39,323 bases of DNA from Halothiobacillus sp. GTDB taxonomy: Bacteria; Pseudomonadota; Gammaproteobacteria; Halothiobacillales; Halothiobacillaceae. Shown here piece by piece: positions 1-10,642 of the stretch. The stretch spans positions 1 to 39,323 of the forward strand of contig JAGXHU010000012.1 in the NCBI GenBank assembly GCA_024636015.1. The letters are read 5' to 3'. The notes beneath the pieces are model-generated. The model had not been told where the DNA came from and searched no databases. It was given only the letters and a program-made list of their open reading frames with translations. Both the position numbers and the translations under genes were made by a program. Numbering within the stretch: the stretch's first letter is position 1; each line of letters opens with the position of its first letter.

Positions 1-625
1 CCAGATTCTGGAACATGCCCCGGATCTGACTGGTCATCTCTTCCATCCCGGGCGGGGAAAGGATATCGACTTGCTGCTGTGTTTGCTGCACTTCAATCTC
101 GATTTCACGGTCATCGAGTTCGCCGGCACGTAGTTTCTGGCGGAATTTTTCACGGGTATTGTGATAAGCCTCATCCCGATGGGAGTCGGCCGTGCTCCAA
201 CTCTCTTCGCGCGGAGCCGGGAGCAAGGCATCAAGTACCCGGTTCTCGGCGGCCAGCTCTGCCTTGTCGCGCACGACGATCATGGCCTCCTGCCGTTGCA
301 TTTTGAGTCCGACATCTGCCAGATCCCGGATGATCGATTCGACGTCGCGTCCGACATAGCCGACTTCGGTGAATTTGGTCGCTTCAATCTTGAGGAAGGG
401 AGCCCCGGCCAGCTTGGCGAGCCGGCGGGCAATCTCGGTCTTGCCCACACCCGTCGGGCCGATCATCAGAATATTCTTGGGCGTGATCTCACCGCGCAGC
501 GGTTCCTCAATCTGTTGTCGCCGCCAGCGGTTGCGTAGGGCGATGGCAACGGAGCGTTTGGCGGCCTGTTGGCCGACGATGTGTTTATCGAGCTCGTCGA
601 CGATTTGCTGTGGGGTGAGGTTCAT
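1..625 (-). CDS. hslU: ATP-dependent protease ATPase subunit HslU (partial, C-terminus outside window)
   Basis: HslU is the hexameric AAA+ unfoldase that feeds proteins to the HslV peptidase in the cytoplasm. About 208 N-terminal residues are visible; the family is about 440 residues long, so the gene runs off the left edge. The N-terminus matches the family ([19 protein letters not shown]), and a Walker A motif GPTGVGKT lies at residues 56-63. The segment after about residue 110 is the charged, Gln-rich insertion (I) domain. The start ATG (623-625) overlaps the hslV stop as ATGA, and an AGGTG ribosome site sits just upstream, so the two genes are translationally coupled. Identification is firm. 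Confidence 0.95.
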   Translation of the reverse strand, partial: MNLTPQQIVDELDKHIVGQQAAKRSVAIALRNRWRRQQIEEPLRGEITPKNILMIGPTGVGKTEIARRLAKLAGAPFLKIEATKFTEVGYVGRDVESIIRDLADVGLKMQRQEAMIVVRDKAELAAENRVLDALLPAPREESWSTADSHRDEAYHNTREKFRQKLRAGELDDREIEIEVQQTQQQVDILSPPGMEEMTSQIRGMFQNL

Positions 626-1161
626 GCGTCGAGCACCTCGATTGTCAGATTGTGGTTGGTGTAAATGCAGATATCACCCGCAATGTTCAGTGCGGCTTCC
701 ACGGTGGCCCGGGCATCGAGCGGCGCATGTTGCAGCAGGGCGGTCGCCGCGGCCTGGGCGAAGGCACCACCGGAGCCGATGGCAATGAGATCCGTTTCCG
801 GTTCGATCACGTCCCCGTTGCCGCTGATGGTCAGCATGTGGGTTCGATCGGCCACCACCAGCATGGCTTCCAGTCGACGCATGGCGCGATCGGTTCGCCA
901 TTCCTTGGCCAGTTCAACGGCAGAACGCAGGAGATTGCCGCCGTATTTTTCCAGCTTGCCTTCAAATTTCTCGAACAGCGTGAAGGCATCGGCGGTGGCG
1001 CCGGCAAAGCCTGCAAGTACCTGTTCGTTGTACAAACGCCGCACCTTGCGCGCATTGCCTTTCACCACGGTGTTGCCCAGCGTTACCTGGCCATCGCCAC
1101 CGATGACGGTTTGCCCATTTTTACGTACGCACAAGATTGTGGTGCCGTGAAAGTTTTCCAT
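622..1161 (-). CDS. hslV: ATP-dependent protease peptidase subunit HslV
   Basis: This is the threonine peptidase of the HslUV (ClpYQ) complex, a relative of proteasome beta subunits. It has 179 residues, the usual family length. The N-terminus reads [17 protein letters not shown]. Processing after Gly6 would expose the catalytic threonine (Thr7 in the precursor), and the conserved GDGQVTLG block follows at about residues 22-29. It is the first gene of an hslVU pair and its stop overlaps the hslU start by four bases. No sigma32-like promoter was evident in the 124-base gap upstream. Confidence 0.97.
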   Translation of the reverse strand: MENFHGTTILCVRKNGQTVIGGDGQVTLGNTVVKGNARKVRRLYNEQVLAGFAGATADAFTLFEKFEGKLEKYGGNLLRSAVELAKEWRTDRAMRRLEAMLVVADRTHMLTISGNGDVIEPETDLIAIGSGGAFAQAAATALLQHAPLDARATVEAALNIAGDICIYTNHNLTIEVLDA

Positions 1162-1285
1162 TCAAATTTGCCTGATTTAACGAAGTTGGCCGACAGGGGA
1201 TTATGCCCGGATCGAGGGAAACGAATTACGACCATCGGTGCTGATCGCAAATCCTCTAGGGTATTGGGGTCGGGTTGGGGAAATA

Positions 1286-2287
1286 TCAATCCTGGTCGGC
1301 GATTGTTTCTGATGCCGTGCTGGGCTGACGTCGATTGGCTCGTGGGTGGGCCGCTTCATAAACCCGAGCCAGGTGCTGAAAATCCAGATGAGTATAAATT
1401 TGTGTTGTGGATAGGCTTTCGTGGCCGAGCATTTCCTGCACGGCGCGCAGATCCCCGGAAGATTCCAGCACGTGGGTGGCAAAGGCGTGGCGCAATTGGT
1501 GCGGGTGCAATGCCTGGCCCAGCCCGAGTTGCGCACTTAGCCTGTCAAGACGCAACTGTACCGAGCGTGTGGTCAGTCTGCCGCCATGCCGGTTTACAAA
1601 TAATGCGGTTTCTGCCAGGTCGCGCAGCATCGATTGGCGCAGTGGCAGCCAGGCCCGCACGCGTTCAATTGCGCGGCTGCCCACCGGCACCAGGCGAGTC
1701 TTTTCACGCTTGCCGGTGACACGGGCGATGCCTTCGGTGAGGTCGACATCGGCGAGATCTAGCGTGACCAGTTCCGCAACGCGCAAGCCGCAGCTATAAA
1801 TCAACTCGAACAGACAACGGTCCCGTTCCAGCAGTCTGGGGTCGGCCGCCGATGGAGTGATCGGGGTGTCCAGCAATTGGTTGAGCGTTTCGATCGTGGG
1901 GGCGTGGGGCAGCTTCTTGGCGGCTTTTGGGGGCTTGAGACTGCTCGGGTCTGCCGGGCATCCCAGAACGCGATCATGCCAGCACCGCAACAGCCAGCGC
2001 AGTGCAGAGGTCTTGCGCGCAATGCTACGCGTGTCGAGCGAGCGCTGTTGACAGTGGGCGAGGTATCCCCTCAATCGACGATCATCGATTTGCTTTGGCT
2101 GGTTGAGTTGCTCGTTTTGGAGATAGGCGGCGAATTGCGCCCAGTCGCTCAGGTAGGCTTGCCTTGTTTTGGCAGACAGTCGGGTGCTTTCGTTCAGGCA
2201 GTTACGGGCGATCAGAAAAGCGTCGCCCAAGTTATTGCTCTGACTGGCGGTCGGAATCTGAGCGGGGCGGCTGGCGGCTGGCGGCAT
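1286..2287 (-). CDS. xerC: Site-specific tyrosine recombinase XerC
   Basis: XerC acts with XerD at the chromosomal dif site to resolve dimers at division. The protein has 333 residues. An N-terminal SAM-like core-binding domain covers about residues 20-110. The catalytic domain carries the expected set: Arg169 (in CGLRVAEL), Lys193 (in TGKREKTRLVPVG), His263 and Arg266 (in HQLRHAFATH), His289 (in LGHESLSTTQIYTH) and the nucleophile Tyr298. The spacing of these residues agrees with the family. The gene lies 12 bases after a DUF484 gene, a pairing common in gammaproteobacteria (often after dapF), which favours XerC over XerD. The first 15-20 residues are poorly conserved, so the start could be somewhat internal. 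Confidence 0.94.
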   Translation of the reverse strand: MPPAASRPAQIPTASQSNNLGDAFLIARNCLNESTRLSAKTRQAYLSDWAQFAAYLQNEQLNQPKQIDDRRLRGYLAHCQQRSLDTRSIARKTSALRWLLRCWHDRVLGCPADPSSLKPPKAAKKLPHAPTIETLNQLLDTPITPSAADPRLLERDRCLFELIYSCGLRVAELVTLDLADVDLTEGIARVTGKREKTRLVPVGSRAIERVRAWLPLRQSMLRDLAETALFVNRHGGRLTTRSVQLRLDRLSAQLGLGQALHPHQLRHAFATHVLESSGDLRAVQEMLGHESLSTTQIYTHLDFQHLARVYEAAHPRANRRQPSTASETIADQD

Positions 2288-2299
2288 CCCGTTTTAGGC

Positions 2300-3019
2300 T
2301 CAGGATTGGACCGGGTCGCGGAGGAAGGCCGCGGCGAGTTCGCCGATTTGCTTCAGAAACAAGGTGCCCTGGCTGGGATTGAAACCATCCGGTGCAAATC
2401 GGCCCAGGGCCAGAATGAGGTTGGTCTCGGGATGGGGTTTCAGAACGATCAGGGCGGCGGAGCCTGTTTCGGGGAAATCCGCATCGAACAGCGTGCGTCG
2501 TTGGGCATCGTTCAGGCGGCCGCACAGCGGTGATTCGCTCGATAGCCAGCCCTGCAGGGAAGCCATTTGATCCGCAGAGAGTTCAGATAACGGCAGCACG
2601 CGGATCATGTCGATCGTGAAGTGATTGTGAATGATGGCGCACAGGCGTTCCGGGCTGCGGTGTTCCGTGCCAATCAGATCGAATGCTAGGTCATGCATTA
2701 TCTGGTCGAGTCGCGCGTTGTTTTCGGCGGCTACATGCAGCTGGGTTATTTTGTGCTCTAGCCGGGCAAGCCGTTCGCGCCAGAGGCGTAATTGCACATG
2801 CGGCAGCGAAGTCACGCCCACCGGCGGGTGCGGGAGTTCGAGTTCGGCGACCAAGTCAGGATTTTCGGCCAGCACATGTTCCAGGGTGGCACGCAGCTGA
2901 CTTGCAACCTGCTGTGGTAGGAAATTGGGGTGTTCATTCAGAAACGCGGTAACTTGCTTGGGATCCAAGGGCGGTTGCGGGGTTTCAGGCAAGCGAGTGA
3001 CGGCAGTGGCTTCAGTCAT
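2300..3019 (-). CDS. DUF484 family protein (GAF-like), upstream of xerC
   Basis: A 239-residue soluble protein of the DUF484 family, identified by overall pattern and by its place directly before xerC. The N-terminal part (PKQVTAFLNEHPNFL) begins the family signature, followed by a short coiled stretch (about residues 80-105). The C-terminal half looks like a GAF-type sensor fold ending in a glycine- and phenylalanine-rich block (LGRFAPDGFNPSQGTLFL). Its function is not established. It begins at 3019 and runs away from thrS, so the two share a divergent control region. Confidence 0.85.
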   Translation of the reverse strand: MTEATAVTRLPETPQPPLDPKQVTAFLNEHPNFLPQQVASQLRATLEHVLAENPDLVAELELPHPPVGVTSLPHVQLRLWRERLARLEHKITQLHVAAENNARLDQIMHDLAFDLIGTEHRSPERLCAIIHNHFTIDMIRVLPLSELSADQMASLQGWLSSESPLCGRLNDAQRRTLFDADFPETGSAALIVLKPHPETNLILALGRFAPDGFNPSQGTLFLKQIGELAAAFLRDPVQS

Positions 3020-3113
3020 GATTTTTATAGGATCATCCAGTGAGATGAATGAACCATACCCCGAATACGACCCTGCCGCAATCGCGTTTCTTGCGCTGTT
3101 TTGGGGCAGTGGC

Positions 3114-3142
3114 TTTTCAGCCCGCCGGGATTGCTTTATGAT
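3114..3142 (+). promoter_or_regulatory. Putative sigma70 promoter of thrS
   Basis: A -35 box TTTTCA (3114-3119, 4 of 6 consensus bases) and a -10 box TATGAT (3137-3142, 5 of 6) are separated by exactly 17 bases. Transcription from here would give a leader of roughly 180 bases before thrS. In Escherichia coli a long thrS leader carries the operator bound by threonyl-tRNA synthetase. Confidence 0.5.
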
Positions 3143-3198
3143 CGCGGGCCTTGGCCGGATTCCGGTCCCGATGCTTTATTGATAATGCGTTTCGGGGC

Positions 3199-3239
3199 TC
3201 CGAATTCGTCTGCCGATCATTTTACTTTCCAGATTCGGA
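3199..3239 (+). promoter_or_regulatory. Inverted repeat in thrS leader, candidate operator stem
   Basis: TCCGAAT (3199-3205) and ATTCGGA (3233-3239) are perfectly complementary and enclose a 27-base loop starting TCGTCTG. The threonine anticodon triplet CGT lies at the loop's 5' side (3207-3209). In E. coli the thrS operator is a hairpin that mimics the tRNA-Thr anticodon arm; whether this stem has that role is inference. Confidence 0.3.
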
Positions 3240-3329
3240 ACATGCTGCCGGTTTACCGTCATCCCATCCCGTATCGCCCCTGAAACACGCGGCTTTTTGT
3301 AGGAGTCGCCACTGCCAAAGGAGAGCGTC

Positions 3330-5252
3330 ATGCCGACGATTACCCTACCCGATTCTTCTCAGCGCCATTTTGATCATCCCGTCACACTGGCTGAAATTGC
3401 CGCTGATATCGGCGCTGGCCTGGCCAAGGCTGCCATTGCCGGCAAAATCGACGGCAAGCTCGTCGACTTGTCCCGCATCGTGGATATTGATGCCGCCATC
3501 GCGATCGTCACGGCGAAAGATGCCGAAGGTCTGGAGGTCATCCGGCACTCTACGGCGCATCTCATGGCTCAGGCAGTGAAGCAGCTGTTTCCGTCAGCGC
3601 AGGTGACGATCGGCCCGGTGATCGACGCGGGCTTTTACTATGATTTTTATTTTGATCGGCCCTTCAATGATGAGGATCTGGCGCAGATCGAACAACGGAT
3701 GCATGAACTGGTCGCGAAGGGTGATGAACTGACCCGCAAGGTCGTTGCCCGTGATGAAGCCATCCGGTTTTTTGATGACCTGGGTGAGGCGTTCAAGGTT
3801 GAGATCATCGAGAGCATCCCCGGTACTGAAGAGCTGACCCTTTATATCCAAGGCGATTTCACCGATTTCTGCCGGGGGCCTCATGTACCGAATACGCGCG
3901 CGCTCAAGGTATTCAAGCTGATGAAGGTGGCCGGTGCGTATTGGCGCGGCGATGCCAAGAACCCGATGCTGACGCGTATCTACGGCACAGCATTCGCCAG
4001 CGAAAAGGAGCTGAAGGCGTATCTTCACCAGCTGGCCGAGGCCGAGAAGCGTGATCATCGCCGGATCGGCAAGCAGCAAAACCTATTTCATTTCCAGGAA
4101 GAGGCGCCGGGCCTTGTGTTCTGGCACCCCAAGGGCTGGGCGATTTGGCAGGTCATTGAGCAACACATGCGTCAGGTGTATCGACAGTCCGGCTACGCGG
4201 AAATTCGATGCCCGCAGATACTCGATGTGTCGCTCTGGAAGCGTTCCGGTCACTGGGATAATTATCAGGAAAACATGTTTTTCACGGAGTCCGAAAAACG
4301 GACTTTCGCTTTGAAGCCCATGAACTGCCCGGGTCATGTCCAGGTATTCAACCATGGTCTACACAGTTATCGCGACTTACCGATCCGTTATGGGGAGTTT
4401 GGTGCCTGCCACCGGAACGAACCATCAGGTGCGCTGCATGGCATTTTACGGGTTCGTGGGTTTACTCAGGACGATGGGCATATTTTCTGCACCGAGGCAC
4501 AGATCGAATCTGAAGTGCGCGCCTTCCACGAACAGGCGCTGGCGGTTTATACCACCTTTGACTTTACCGATATTCAAGTAAAAATCGCCCTGCGACCCGA
4601 TAAGCGCTTGGGCACGGACGGCGTATGGGATCAAGCCGAAGCCGCTTTGCGCAACGCGTTGAGTGCGGCAGGCGTTGCCTGGACGGAATTGCCGGGTGAG
4701 GGGGCCTTTTACGGCCCCAAGATCGAGTATCACTTGAAAGATGCGATCGGCCGCACCTGGCAGCTGGGTACGATTCAGGTCGATTTCATGATGCCGGAAC
4801 GCCTGGGCGCGACCTATGTCGATGAGCACAGCGATCGGCGGCATCCAGTGATGCTCCATCGGGCTATCGTCGGCTCAATGGAACGCTTCATCGGGATTTT
4901 GATCGAGCATCATGCGGGCTATTTACCGCTGTGGCTGGCGCCGGTGCAGATGATGGTCATGGGGATTACGGATAAACACGGTGCCTATGTGCAAAGCGTC
5001 GAGGCACGCCTCAAGGCAGCGGGTTTGCGTGCCGAAGCCGATATCCGCAACGAGAAGGTCGGTTTCAAGATTCGTGAGCACACACTGGCCCGCGTCCCTT
5101 ATCTCCTGGTGGCGGGGGATCGCGAGATGGAAACCGATTCGGTGGCCCTGCGTACCCGCGAAGGTGAGGATCTGGGGGTGATCACCGTGAATGACTTGAT
5201 CGAGCGTTGTCTGCAGGAGATCCAAATCGCGTCGCAGGGCGGTACGCGCTGA
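3330..5252 (+). CDS. thrS: Threonyl-tRNA synthetase
   Basis: Cytoplasmic class II synthetase that charges tRNA-Thr and edits Ser-tRNA-Thr. It has 640 residues (E. coli 642). The order is: TGS domain (1-62); editing domain with HSTAH (His73, His77) and CRGPH (Cys181, His185); catalytic core with zinc ligands Cys333 (MNCPGH), His384 and His510; and a C-terminal anticodon-binding domain (about 535-640). The start ATG is preceded by AAAGGAGAG at a good distance. It opens the classic thrS-infC-rpmI-rplT-pheST-ihfA cluster. A candidate promoter and structured leader lie upstream. Confidence 0.98.
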   Translation: MPTITLPDSSQRHFDHPVTLAEIAADIGAGLAKAAIAGKIDGKLVDLSRIVDIDAAIAIVTAKDAEGLEVIRHSTAHLMAQAVKQLFPSAQVTIGPVIDAGFYYDFYFDRPFNDEDLAQIEQRMHELVAKGDELTRKVVARDEAIRFFDDLGEAFKVEIIESIPGTEELTLYIQGDFTDFCRGPHVPNTRALKVFKLMKVAGAYWRGDAKNPMLTRIYGTAFASEKELKAYLHQLAEAEKRDHRRIGKQQNLFHFQEEAPGLVFWHPKGWAIWQVIEQHMRQVYRQSGYAEIRCPQILDVSLWKRSGHWDNYQENMFFTESEKRTFALKPMNCPGHVQVFNHGLHSYRDLPIRYGEFGACHRNEPSGALHGILRVRGFTQDDGHIFCTEAQIESEVRAFHEQALAVYTTFDFTDIQVKIALRPDKRLGTDGVWDQAEAALRNALSAAGVAWTELPGEGAFYGPKIEYHLKDAIGRTWQLGTIQVDFMMPERLGATYVDEHSDRRHPVMLHRAIVGSMERFIGILIEHHAGYLPLWLAPVQMMVMGITDKHGAYVQSVEARLKAAGLRAEADIRNEKVGFKIREHTLARVPYLLVAGDREMETDSVALRTREGEDLGVITVNDLIERCLQEIQIASQGGTR

Positions 5253-5286
5253 TCTGACTTCTTCCGGATGGGCCGCCGCTGGACAA

Positions 5287-5312
5287 GCCCCGTTATTATA
5301 ATGGGGGCGTTT
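5287..5312 (+). terminator. Hairpin after thrS with T-rich tail; weak terminator or infC leader element
   Basis: GCCCC (5287-5291) pairs with GGGGC (5304-5308) around an AT-rich loop, followed by GTTTTGTT. The loop includes a perfect -10 hexamer TATAAT (5297-5302), although no good -35 box is present 16-18 bases upstream. The element could therefore be a leaky terminator, a promoter, or both. Confidence 0.35.
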
Positions 5313-5464
5313 TGTTGCACTTGGGCGGACAATCTTGTTTCAATGCCTGTCGATGCGTATTACCATGGCGCGATGATTAAGATCAATGACCGCATGGTCT
5401 GATCAGGTGGTCATCGGCCAATGAGTTCATAGCCATTGCATGCCGTGATCGATTTTTAGGAATT

Positions 5465-5481
5465 TCGAGGATAAGAAGATA
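5465..5481 (+). promoter_or_regulatory. infC ribosome binding site and rare AUA start codon
   Basis: GAGG at 5467-5470 is followed eight bases later by ATA (5479-5481) in frame with IF-3. The only other possible initiation codon between the upstream in-frame stop (5446-5448) and the conserved N-domain is ATT at 5452, which lacks a Shine-Dalgarno sequence. A start codon that IF-3 discriminates against is the known basis of infC autoregulation. Confidence 0.65.
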
Positions 5482-6033
5482 GCTCAGCTCCGTGCACAAA
5501 ATACGCCCCCCGCGCGCGACCCCGATGAGGCGCGCATCAACGCTGAAATCACCGCCCGTGAAGTTCGACTGGTCGACGAAAACGGCGAACAACTCGGAAT
5601 CGTTCGCACTCGTGACGCACTGGCACGTGCCGTCGAAGTGGCCCTGGATCTGGTTGAGGTAGCGCCCAATGCGGCCCCGCCGGTCTGCAAGATCATGGAT
5701 TACGGCAAATTCAAGTATCAGCAGAGCAAAAAGCTGGCTGAGGCCCGCAAGAAGCAGAAGCAGATCGAAGTCAAGGAAATCAAGTTCCGACCGGGGACCG
5801 AGGACCATGACTACCAGGTGAAAATGCGCAATATCGTGCGTTTCCTGGAGGATGGCGACAAGGCCAAGATTACCCTGCGTTTCCGTGGCCGAGAAATGGC
5901 CCACAAGGAAATTGCCGGTGAGCTGCTCGATCGGATCGAGCGTGATCTGGCCGAGTTGGCAGTTGTTGAGCAGCGCCCGAAGATGGAAGGCCGTCAGGTC
6001 ACCATGGTTATGGCGCCGAAAAAGACCAACTAA
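5479..6033 (+). CDS. infC: Translation initiation factor IF-3 with non-canonical (AUA) start
   Basis: IF-3 binds the 30S subunit, proofreads start codons and keeps subunits apart. The protein is clear: N-domain from [18 protein letters not shown], then [18 protein letters not shown], the linker, and a C-domain with [17 protein letters not shown] and [10 protein letters not shown], ending MAPKKTN. No ATG, GTG or TTG lies upstream of the conserved N-domain in this frame after the stop at 5446-5448. The best start is ATA at 5479, eight bases after GAGG (5467-5470), giving 184 residues. ATT at 5452 is an alternative but has no ribosome site. In E. coli infC starts with AUU, which lets IF-3 repress its own synthesis. 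A GTG at 5638 would delete most of the N-domain and is rejected. Confidence 0.93.
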   Translation: MAQLRAQNTPPARDPDEARINAEITAREVRLVDENGEQLGIVRTRDALARAVEVALDLVEVAPNAAPPVCKIMDYGKFKYQQSKKLAEARKKQKQIEVKEIKFRPGTEDHDYQVKMRNIVRFLEDGDKAKITLRFRGREMAHKEIAGELLDRIERDLAELAVVEQRPKMEGRQVTMVMAPKKTN

Positions 6034-6344
6034 GGCTCGTGTTGTTGTCTGCATACGGTTAAATCATGCGGGCATCGTAATTCCATTCTTGCTTTTTTTC
6101 CTGCTTAGATTTATTATTTCGCGCCGCTATTGGCTGGTCAGCAATGATCAAAGCCAAGGGCGCGTACCCTGATCGGGTTGGTTCGCGATACGTATGGCCG
6201 GGTAGTCCCGACGCGTTGAACGAAGTGGCCTGGCGCGGCGCATGATTCATGCGGCAGCGCTGGATCGGGGACATTAGCCTCTTGCACGTTAATTAACTCC
6301 GACGTGCTGGGTATCTAAAAACAACGGTAAAACTGGAGTCGATC
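6034..6344 (+). promoter_or_regulatory. infC-rpmI intergenic leader with nested hairpins
   Basis: This 311-base gap has no convincing gene, yet it lies inside an operon where E. coli has a far shorter gap. A long-range stem pairs GTCCCGA (6205-6211) with TCGGGGAC (6265-6272, one bulged G). Inside it, GCGC (6233-6236) pairs with GCGC (6257-6260), and CGCATG (6239-6244) pairs with CATGCG (6248-6253) around a three-base loop. A local GGG/CCC stem (6200-6209) competes with the outer helix. In E. coli ribosomal protein L20 represses rpmI-rplT by binding a structured leader, so this is a candidate L20 target. The rpmI ribosome site TGGAG lies at the end. Confidence 0.4.
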
Positions 6345-6539
6345 ATGCCGAAGATCAAATCAAATCGCGGCGCTGCCAAGCGGTTCAAGATCACCGCTGG
6401 TGGTATTAAGCGAAAGCAGTCGCATATGCGACACATTCTGACCAAGAAGTCCTCCAAGCGGAAACGCCAGTTGGGTTCTCCTTCGTATGTCCACGAGCAC
6501 GATGTGGCTTCCATCCATCGCATGCTGCCCTACGCTTAA
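6345..6539 (+). CDS. rpmI: 50S ribosomal protein L35
   Basis: A 64-residue, strongly basic large-subunit protein. It opens with the family signature [20 protein letters not shown] and contains [22 protein letters not shown]. It lies 13 bases before rplT, the invariant bacterial pair, and is preceded by TGGAG about eight bases before the ATG. The unusually long leader upstream may carry an L20-responsive structure. Confidence 0.98.
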   Translation: MPKIKSNRGAAKRFKITAGGIKRKQSHMRHILTKKSSKRKRQLGSPSYVHEHDVASIHRMLPYA

Positions 6540-6552
6540 GGAGAATTGACAT

Positions 6553-6912
6553 ATGGCCAGAGTAAAACGTGGCGTCAATGCGCACGCCAAGCACAAAAAA
6601 GTTCTCGATAAAGCCAAAGGCTACTACGGTGCCCGTTCGCGGACCTTCCGCGTAGCGCACCAGGCAGTTACCAAGGCCGGGCAATATGCCTACCGTGACC
6701 GTCGTGTGAAGAAACGGGTTTTCCGCTCATTGTGGATTACGCGGATCAACGCCGAAGCACGCAACAACGACCTGTCCTACAGCCGTTTGATTGAAGGCAT
6801 CCATAAAGCCAACATCGAAATCGATCGCAAGGTTCTTGCTGATCTGGCGGTATTCGACAAGCCGGCATTCGCAGCTATTGCCGCGCAAGCCAAGGCAGCG
6901 TTGGGGCTGTAA
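6553..6912 (+). CDS. rplT: 50S ribosomal protein L20
   Basis: This large-subunit assembly protein has 119 residues. It starts [18 protein letters not shown] and contains [18 protein letters not shown] and [20 protein letters not shown], all family signatures. A strong ribosome site AAGGAGA overlaps the rpmI stop. L20 is both a structural protein and, in E. coli and Bacillus, the translational or transcriptional repressor of its own operon. Confidence 0.98.
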   Translation: MARVKRGVNAHAKHKKVLDKAKGYYGARSRTFRVAHQAVTKAGQYAYRDRRVKKRVFRSLWITRINAEARNNDLSYSRLIEGIHKANIEIDRKVLADLAVFDKPAFAAIAAQAKAALGL

Positions 6913-6953
6913 AAAATATCCTGCTTCAACCGAAGTGATATTTGGATACAATC

Positions 6954-6976
6954 AGGCGCTCATTTGGGCGCCTTTT
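6954..6976 (+). terminator. Intrinsic terminator after rplT
   Basis: GGCGC (6955-6959) pairs with GCGCC (6968-6972) and is followed by TTTTCGTT. An A-T pair (6954 with 6973) extends the stem. It sits 42 bases after the rplT stop and would separate the ribosomal protein transcript from pheST. Confidence 0.65.
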
Positions 6977-6991
6977 CGTTGGGTGAACTGA

Positions 6992-8161
<1,170 letters not shown>

Positions 8162-8232
8162 CCTGGGCGCTGCCCCTGTGCGTGACTGGGCTTTGATCAA
8201 GACATTTTCAATGATTCGACGACGAGAGTTCC

Positions 8233-10629
8233 ATGCGATTTTCTGAACAATGGCTGCGCGAGTGGATTGACCCGGCAGTGGATACGGCCACCCTGGCACA
8301 TCGCCTGACGATGGCGGGGCTGGAGGTGGATGCCATCGAACCTGCTGCACCGGCTTTTACCGGAATTGTGGTGGGCGAAGTATTGTCTGTCGCACGTCAC
8401 CCAGAGGCCGACAAACTCAATATCACCCGTGTGACCGATGGTGACGCCGAATATCAGGTGGTCTGTGGCGCGCCCAATGTGCAGGCCGGTATGCGGGTTC
8501 CCTTTGCCCGGATTGGTGCCGTGCTTCCTGGCGGCATGACCATCCAGCAGGCCAAGCTCCGTGGTGTGGCGTCCTCCGGCATGCTGTGTTCGGCGACTGA
8601 ATTGGGTTTGCCGAGCGATAGGGACGGTTTATGGGCCTTGCCGGACGATGCGCCGGTGGGTGCGGATATTCGGGCTTGGCTAAAACTTGACGATTCGGTG
8701 ATCGAGCTCGGCATTACCCCGAACCGTGGCGATGCCCTGTCGATTCTGGGGTTGGCGCGCGAATGTGCCACATTGTTCGATCAGCCCTATACCGGCCCGG
8801 CCTTTCAGCCGCCGGTCGTTGCTAGTGCTGAGTCGGTTCGTGCCCGGATCGCTGTGCCGGATGACTGTCCGCAGTATCTCACTCAAACGATCAGCGGGAT
8901 TCCGACTGATCGTCGGACGCCGCTCTGGTTAGCCGAACGGCTGCGTCGTGCCGGCATCAAGGTGATCGAACCCATCGTTGATATCTGCAATTACGTCATG
9001 CTGGAGCAGGGTCAACCGCTGCATGCCTTTGACGGTCATAAGCTTCAGGGTGATCTGGTCGTGCGCCGCGCACAGGCACAAGAACCGCTTATGGCTTTAA
9101 ACCAGCAGGCCCTTGTCCTGGACGAATCGTGCCTGGTAATTGCTGATGCCCGGGGGGCCGTTGCGCTGGCGGGTATTATCGGTGGTCTGGAAAGTGCGGT
9201 AGACGCCCGGACCGATCGTATCGTGTTGGAATCCGCACACTTTGTCCCTGCGGTGATTGTGGGACGGGCGCGTGCGTTTGGGCTGACGACGGATGCTTCT
9301 TTCCGGTTCGAGCGGGGTGTCGATCCCTGTTTGCCTGAACATGCCCTGGCGCGTGCCGCCGAATTGATTGTCGGTTTGCTCGGCGGTACGGCGGGTCCGA
9401 TTTCCGTGGCTGCTGGGGGTTGGGTTATTCCCATCCCTGCTGCTATTCCCCTCGACCTGTCTTGGGCCGAGCGCCGCCTGGGACTGGCCGTGTCCATGCA
9501 GACAGCCACCCAGTATCTGAGTGCGCTTGGCTGCGTGGTCAGCGGTGAAACGTCCGGTGTTCTTCAGGTGTCACCACCGGCGCATCGTTTCGATCTCGCC
9601 ATTCCAGAGGATTTGCTTGAGGAATTGGCGCGTTTGATTGGTTTTGATGCATTTCGAGCGCCGATGGGCCGTGCACCCCTGACCATTCGCCGCGAACCGG
9701 AGACAATGAACACGCCAGCGGATGTGGCGGACATCATGAGCGGACTCGGGTTCTTCGAGGCAATCACCTATAGCTTCATCGATCCCGCCATCGCGGAATT
9801 GGTGACATCTGAGGCGCCCATTCGCCTAGCTAATCCTATTTCCAGCGAAATGGCGGTCATGCGCCAGAGTCTGTGGCCTGGTCTGCTGCAGGCGATTCGC
9901 TTCAACCAGAATCGTCAGCAGGGGCGGGTGCGGCTGTTTGAAGTCGGTCGCGTATTCACGGGTGATCTCGATCATGTGGTTGAGACCGATCAATTGGCGG
10001 CAGCCGTCTGCGGTTCGCGCCTTCCCGAGCAATGGGGCGATAAAGAGGCACCGGTCGATTTCTTCGATCTCAAGGGTGACGTGGAAGCCATGTTGTTGGG
10101 TTTGGGGTTTGCCCTGTCGCCCGGGGCGGACGAACGTTCGGTGGTGACCTTCCAGTCGGGACGTCATACTGCGTTGCATCCGGGGCAAACGGCCGAAATT
10201 CTGATTGATGGGGTGCCGGAAGGTTGGATCGGCGCCTTGCATCCGCAGCTGGTTGAACGCCTGGATCTGGTCGGGCCCGTCTATGTGTTTTCGCTCAATA
10301 TGGCAAGATTGCACCAACGGGGACTACCGGCCAATCGCCCGCTTTCCCGTTTCCCGCAGGTTCGTCGGGACCTCGCGCTGCTCAAGCCGGACCACCTGCC
10401 GGCCGCGGTGCTCTTGGATCTGATCCGCCAGGATGCCCCAGAGTCCTTGCGCGCGGTTGGATTGTTCGATCGGTACGTGGGTACGGGCATCGAACCGGGT
10501 TACGAAAGCATTGCATTAAAGCTTGTTTTTCAGAATTATGAACGTACGCTGACGGACGAAGAAATTATCGCTATAATCAGCGACATACGCGCTAAACTTG
10601 CGCAACACGATATTTATTTGCGCTCTTGA
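8233..10629 (+). CDS. pheT: Phenylalanyl-tRNA synthetase beta subunit
   Basis: Non-catalytic but essential subunit for tRNA binding and editing of mischarged tyrosine. It has 798 residues, the normal size. Domains in order: tRNA-binding EMAP-like domain (about 40-150, with [10 protein letters not shown]), B3/4 editing domain (about 210-385), B5 domain (about 400-475), catalytic-like core, and FDX-ACB anticodon-binding domain (about 705-798, with [11 protein letters not shown]). The ATG start ([11 protein letters not shown]) matches the family. ihfA follows after 13 bases, the E. coli arrangement. Confidence 0.98.
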   Translation: MRFSEQWLREWIDPAVDTATLAHRLTMAGLEVDAIEPAAPAFTGIVVGEVLSVARHPEADKLNITRVTDGDAEYQVVCGAPNVQAGMRVPFARIGAVLPGGMTIQQAKLRGVASSGMLCSATELGLPSDRDGLWALPDDAPVGADIRAWLKLDDSVIELGITPNRGDALSILGLARECATLFDQPYTGPAFQPPVVASAESVRARIAVPDDCPQYLTQTISGIPTDRRTPLWLAERLRRAGIKVIEPIVDICNYVMLEQGQPLHAFDGHKLQGDLVVRRAQAQEPLMALNQQALVLDESCLVIADARGAVALAGIIGGLESAVDARTDRIVLESAHFVPAVIVGRARAFGLTTDASFRFERGVDPCLPEHALARAAELIVGLLGGTAGPISVAAGGWVIPIPAAIPLDLSWAERRLGLAVSMQTATQYLSALGCVVSGETSGVLQVSPPAHRFDLAIPEDLLEELARLIGFDAFRAPMGRAPLTIRREPETMNTPADVADIMSGLGFFEAITYSFIDPAIAELVTSEAPIRLANPISSEMAVMRQSLWPGLLQAIRFNQNRQQGRVRLFEVGRVFTGDLDHVVETDQLAAAVCGSRLPEQWGDKEAPVDFFDLKGDVEAMLLGLGFALSPGADERSVVTFQSGRHTALHPGQTAEILIDGVPEGWIGALHPQLVERLDLVGPVYVFSLNMARLHQRGLPANRPLSRFPQVRRDLALLKPDHLPAAVLLDLIRQDAPESLRAVGLFDRYVGTGIEPGYESIALKLVFQNYERTLTDEEIIAIISDIRAKLAQHDIYLRS

Positions 10630-10642
10630 AGGATTTTATTTC

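Larger units (their letters stand above)
3020..3329. other. Divergent intergenic region between the DUF484 gene and thrS
   Basis: This 310-base stretch holds no convincing gene. It contains a sigma70-type promoter candidate pointing at thrS (3114-3142) and a long leader with a perfect 7-base inverted repeat (TCCGAAT at 3199-3205, ATTCGGA at 3233-3239). The start-proximal part (3300-3329) holds the thrS ribosome site, AAAGGAGAG. Confidence 0.6.

Noticed and set aside
652..1719. Long 355-codon open frame on the plus strand
   Set aside because: It lies antisense to hslV and xerC, both well-supported by motifs; the open frame is a mirror effect of GC-rich codon use.
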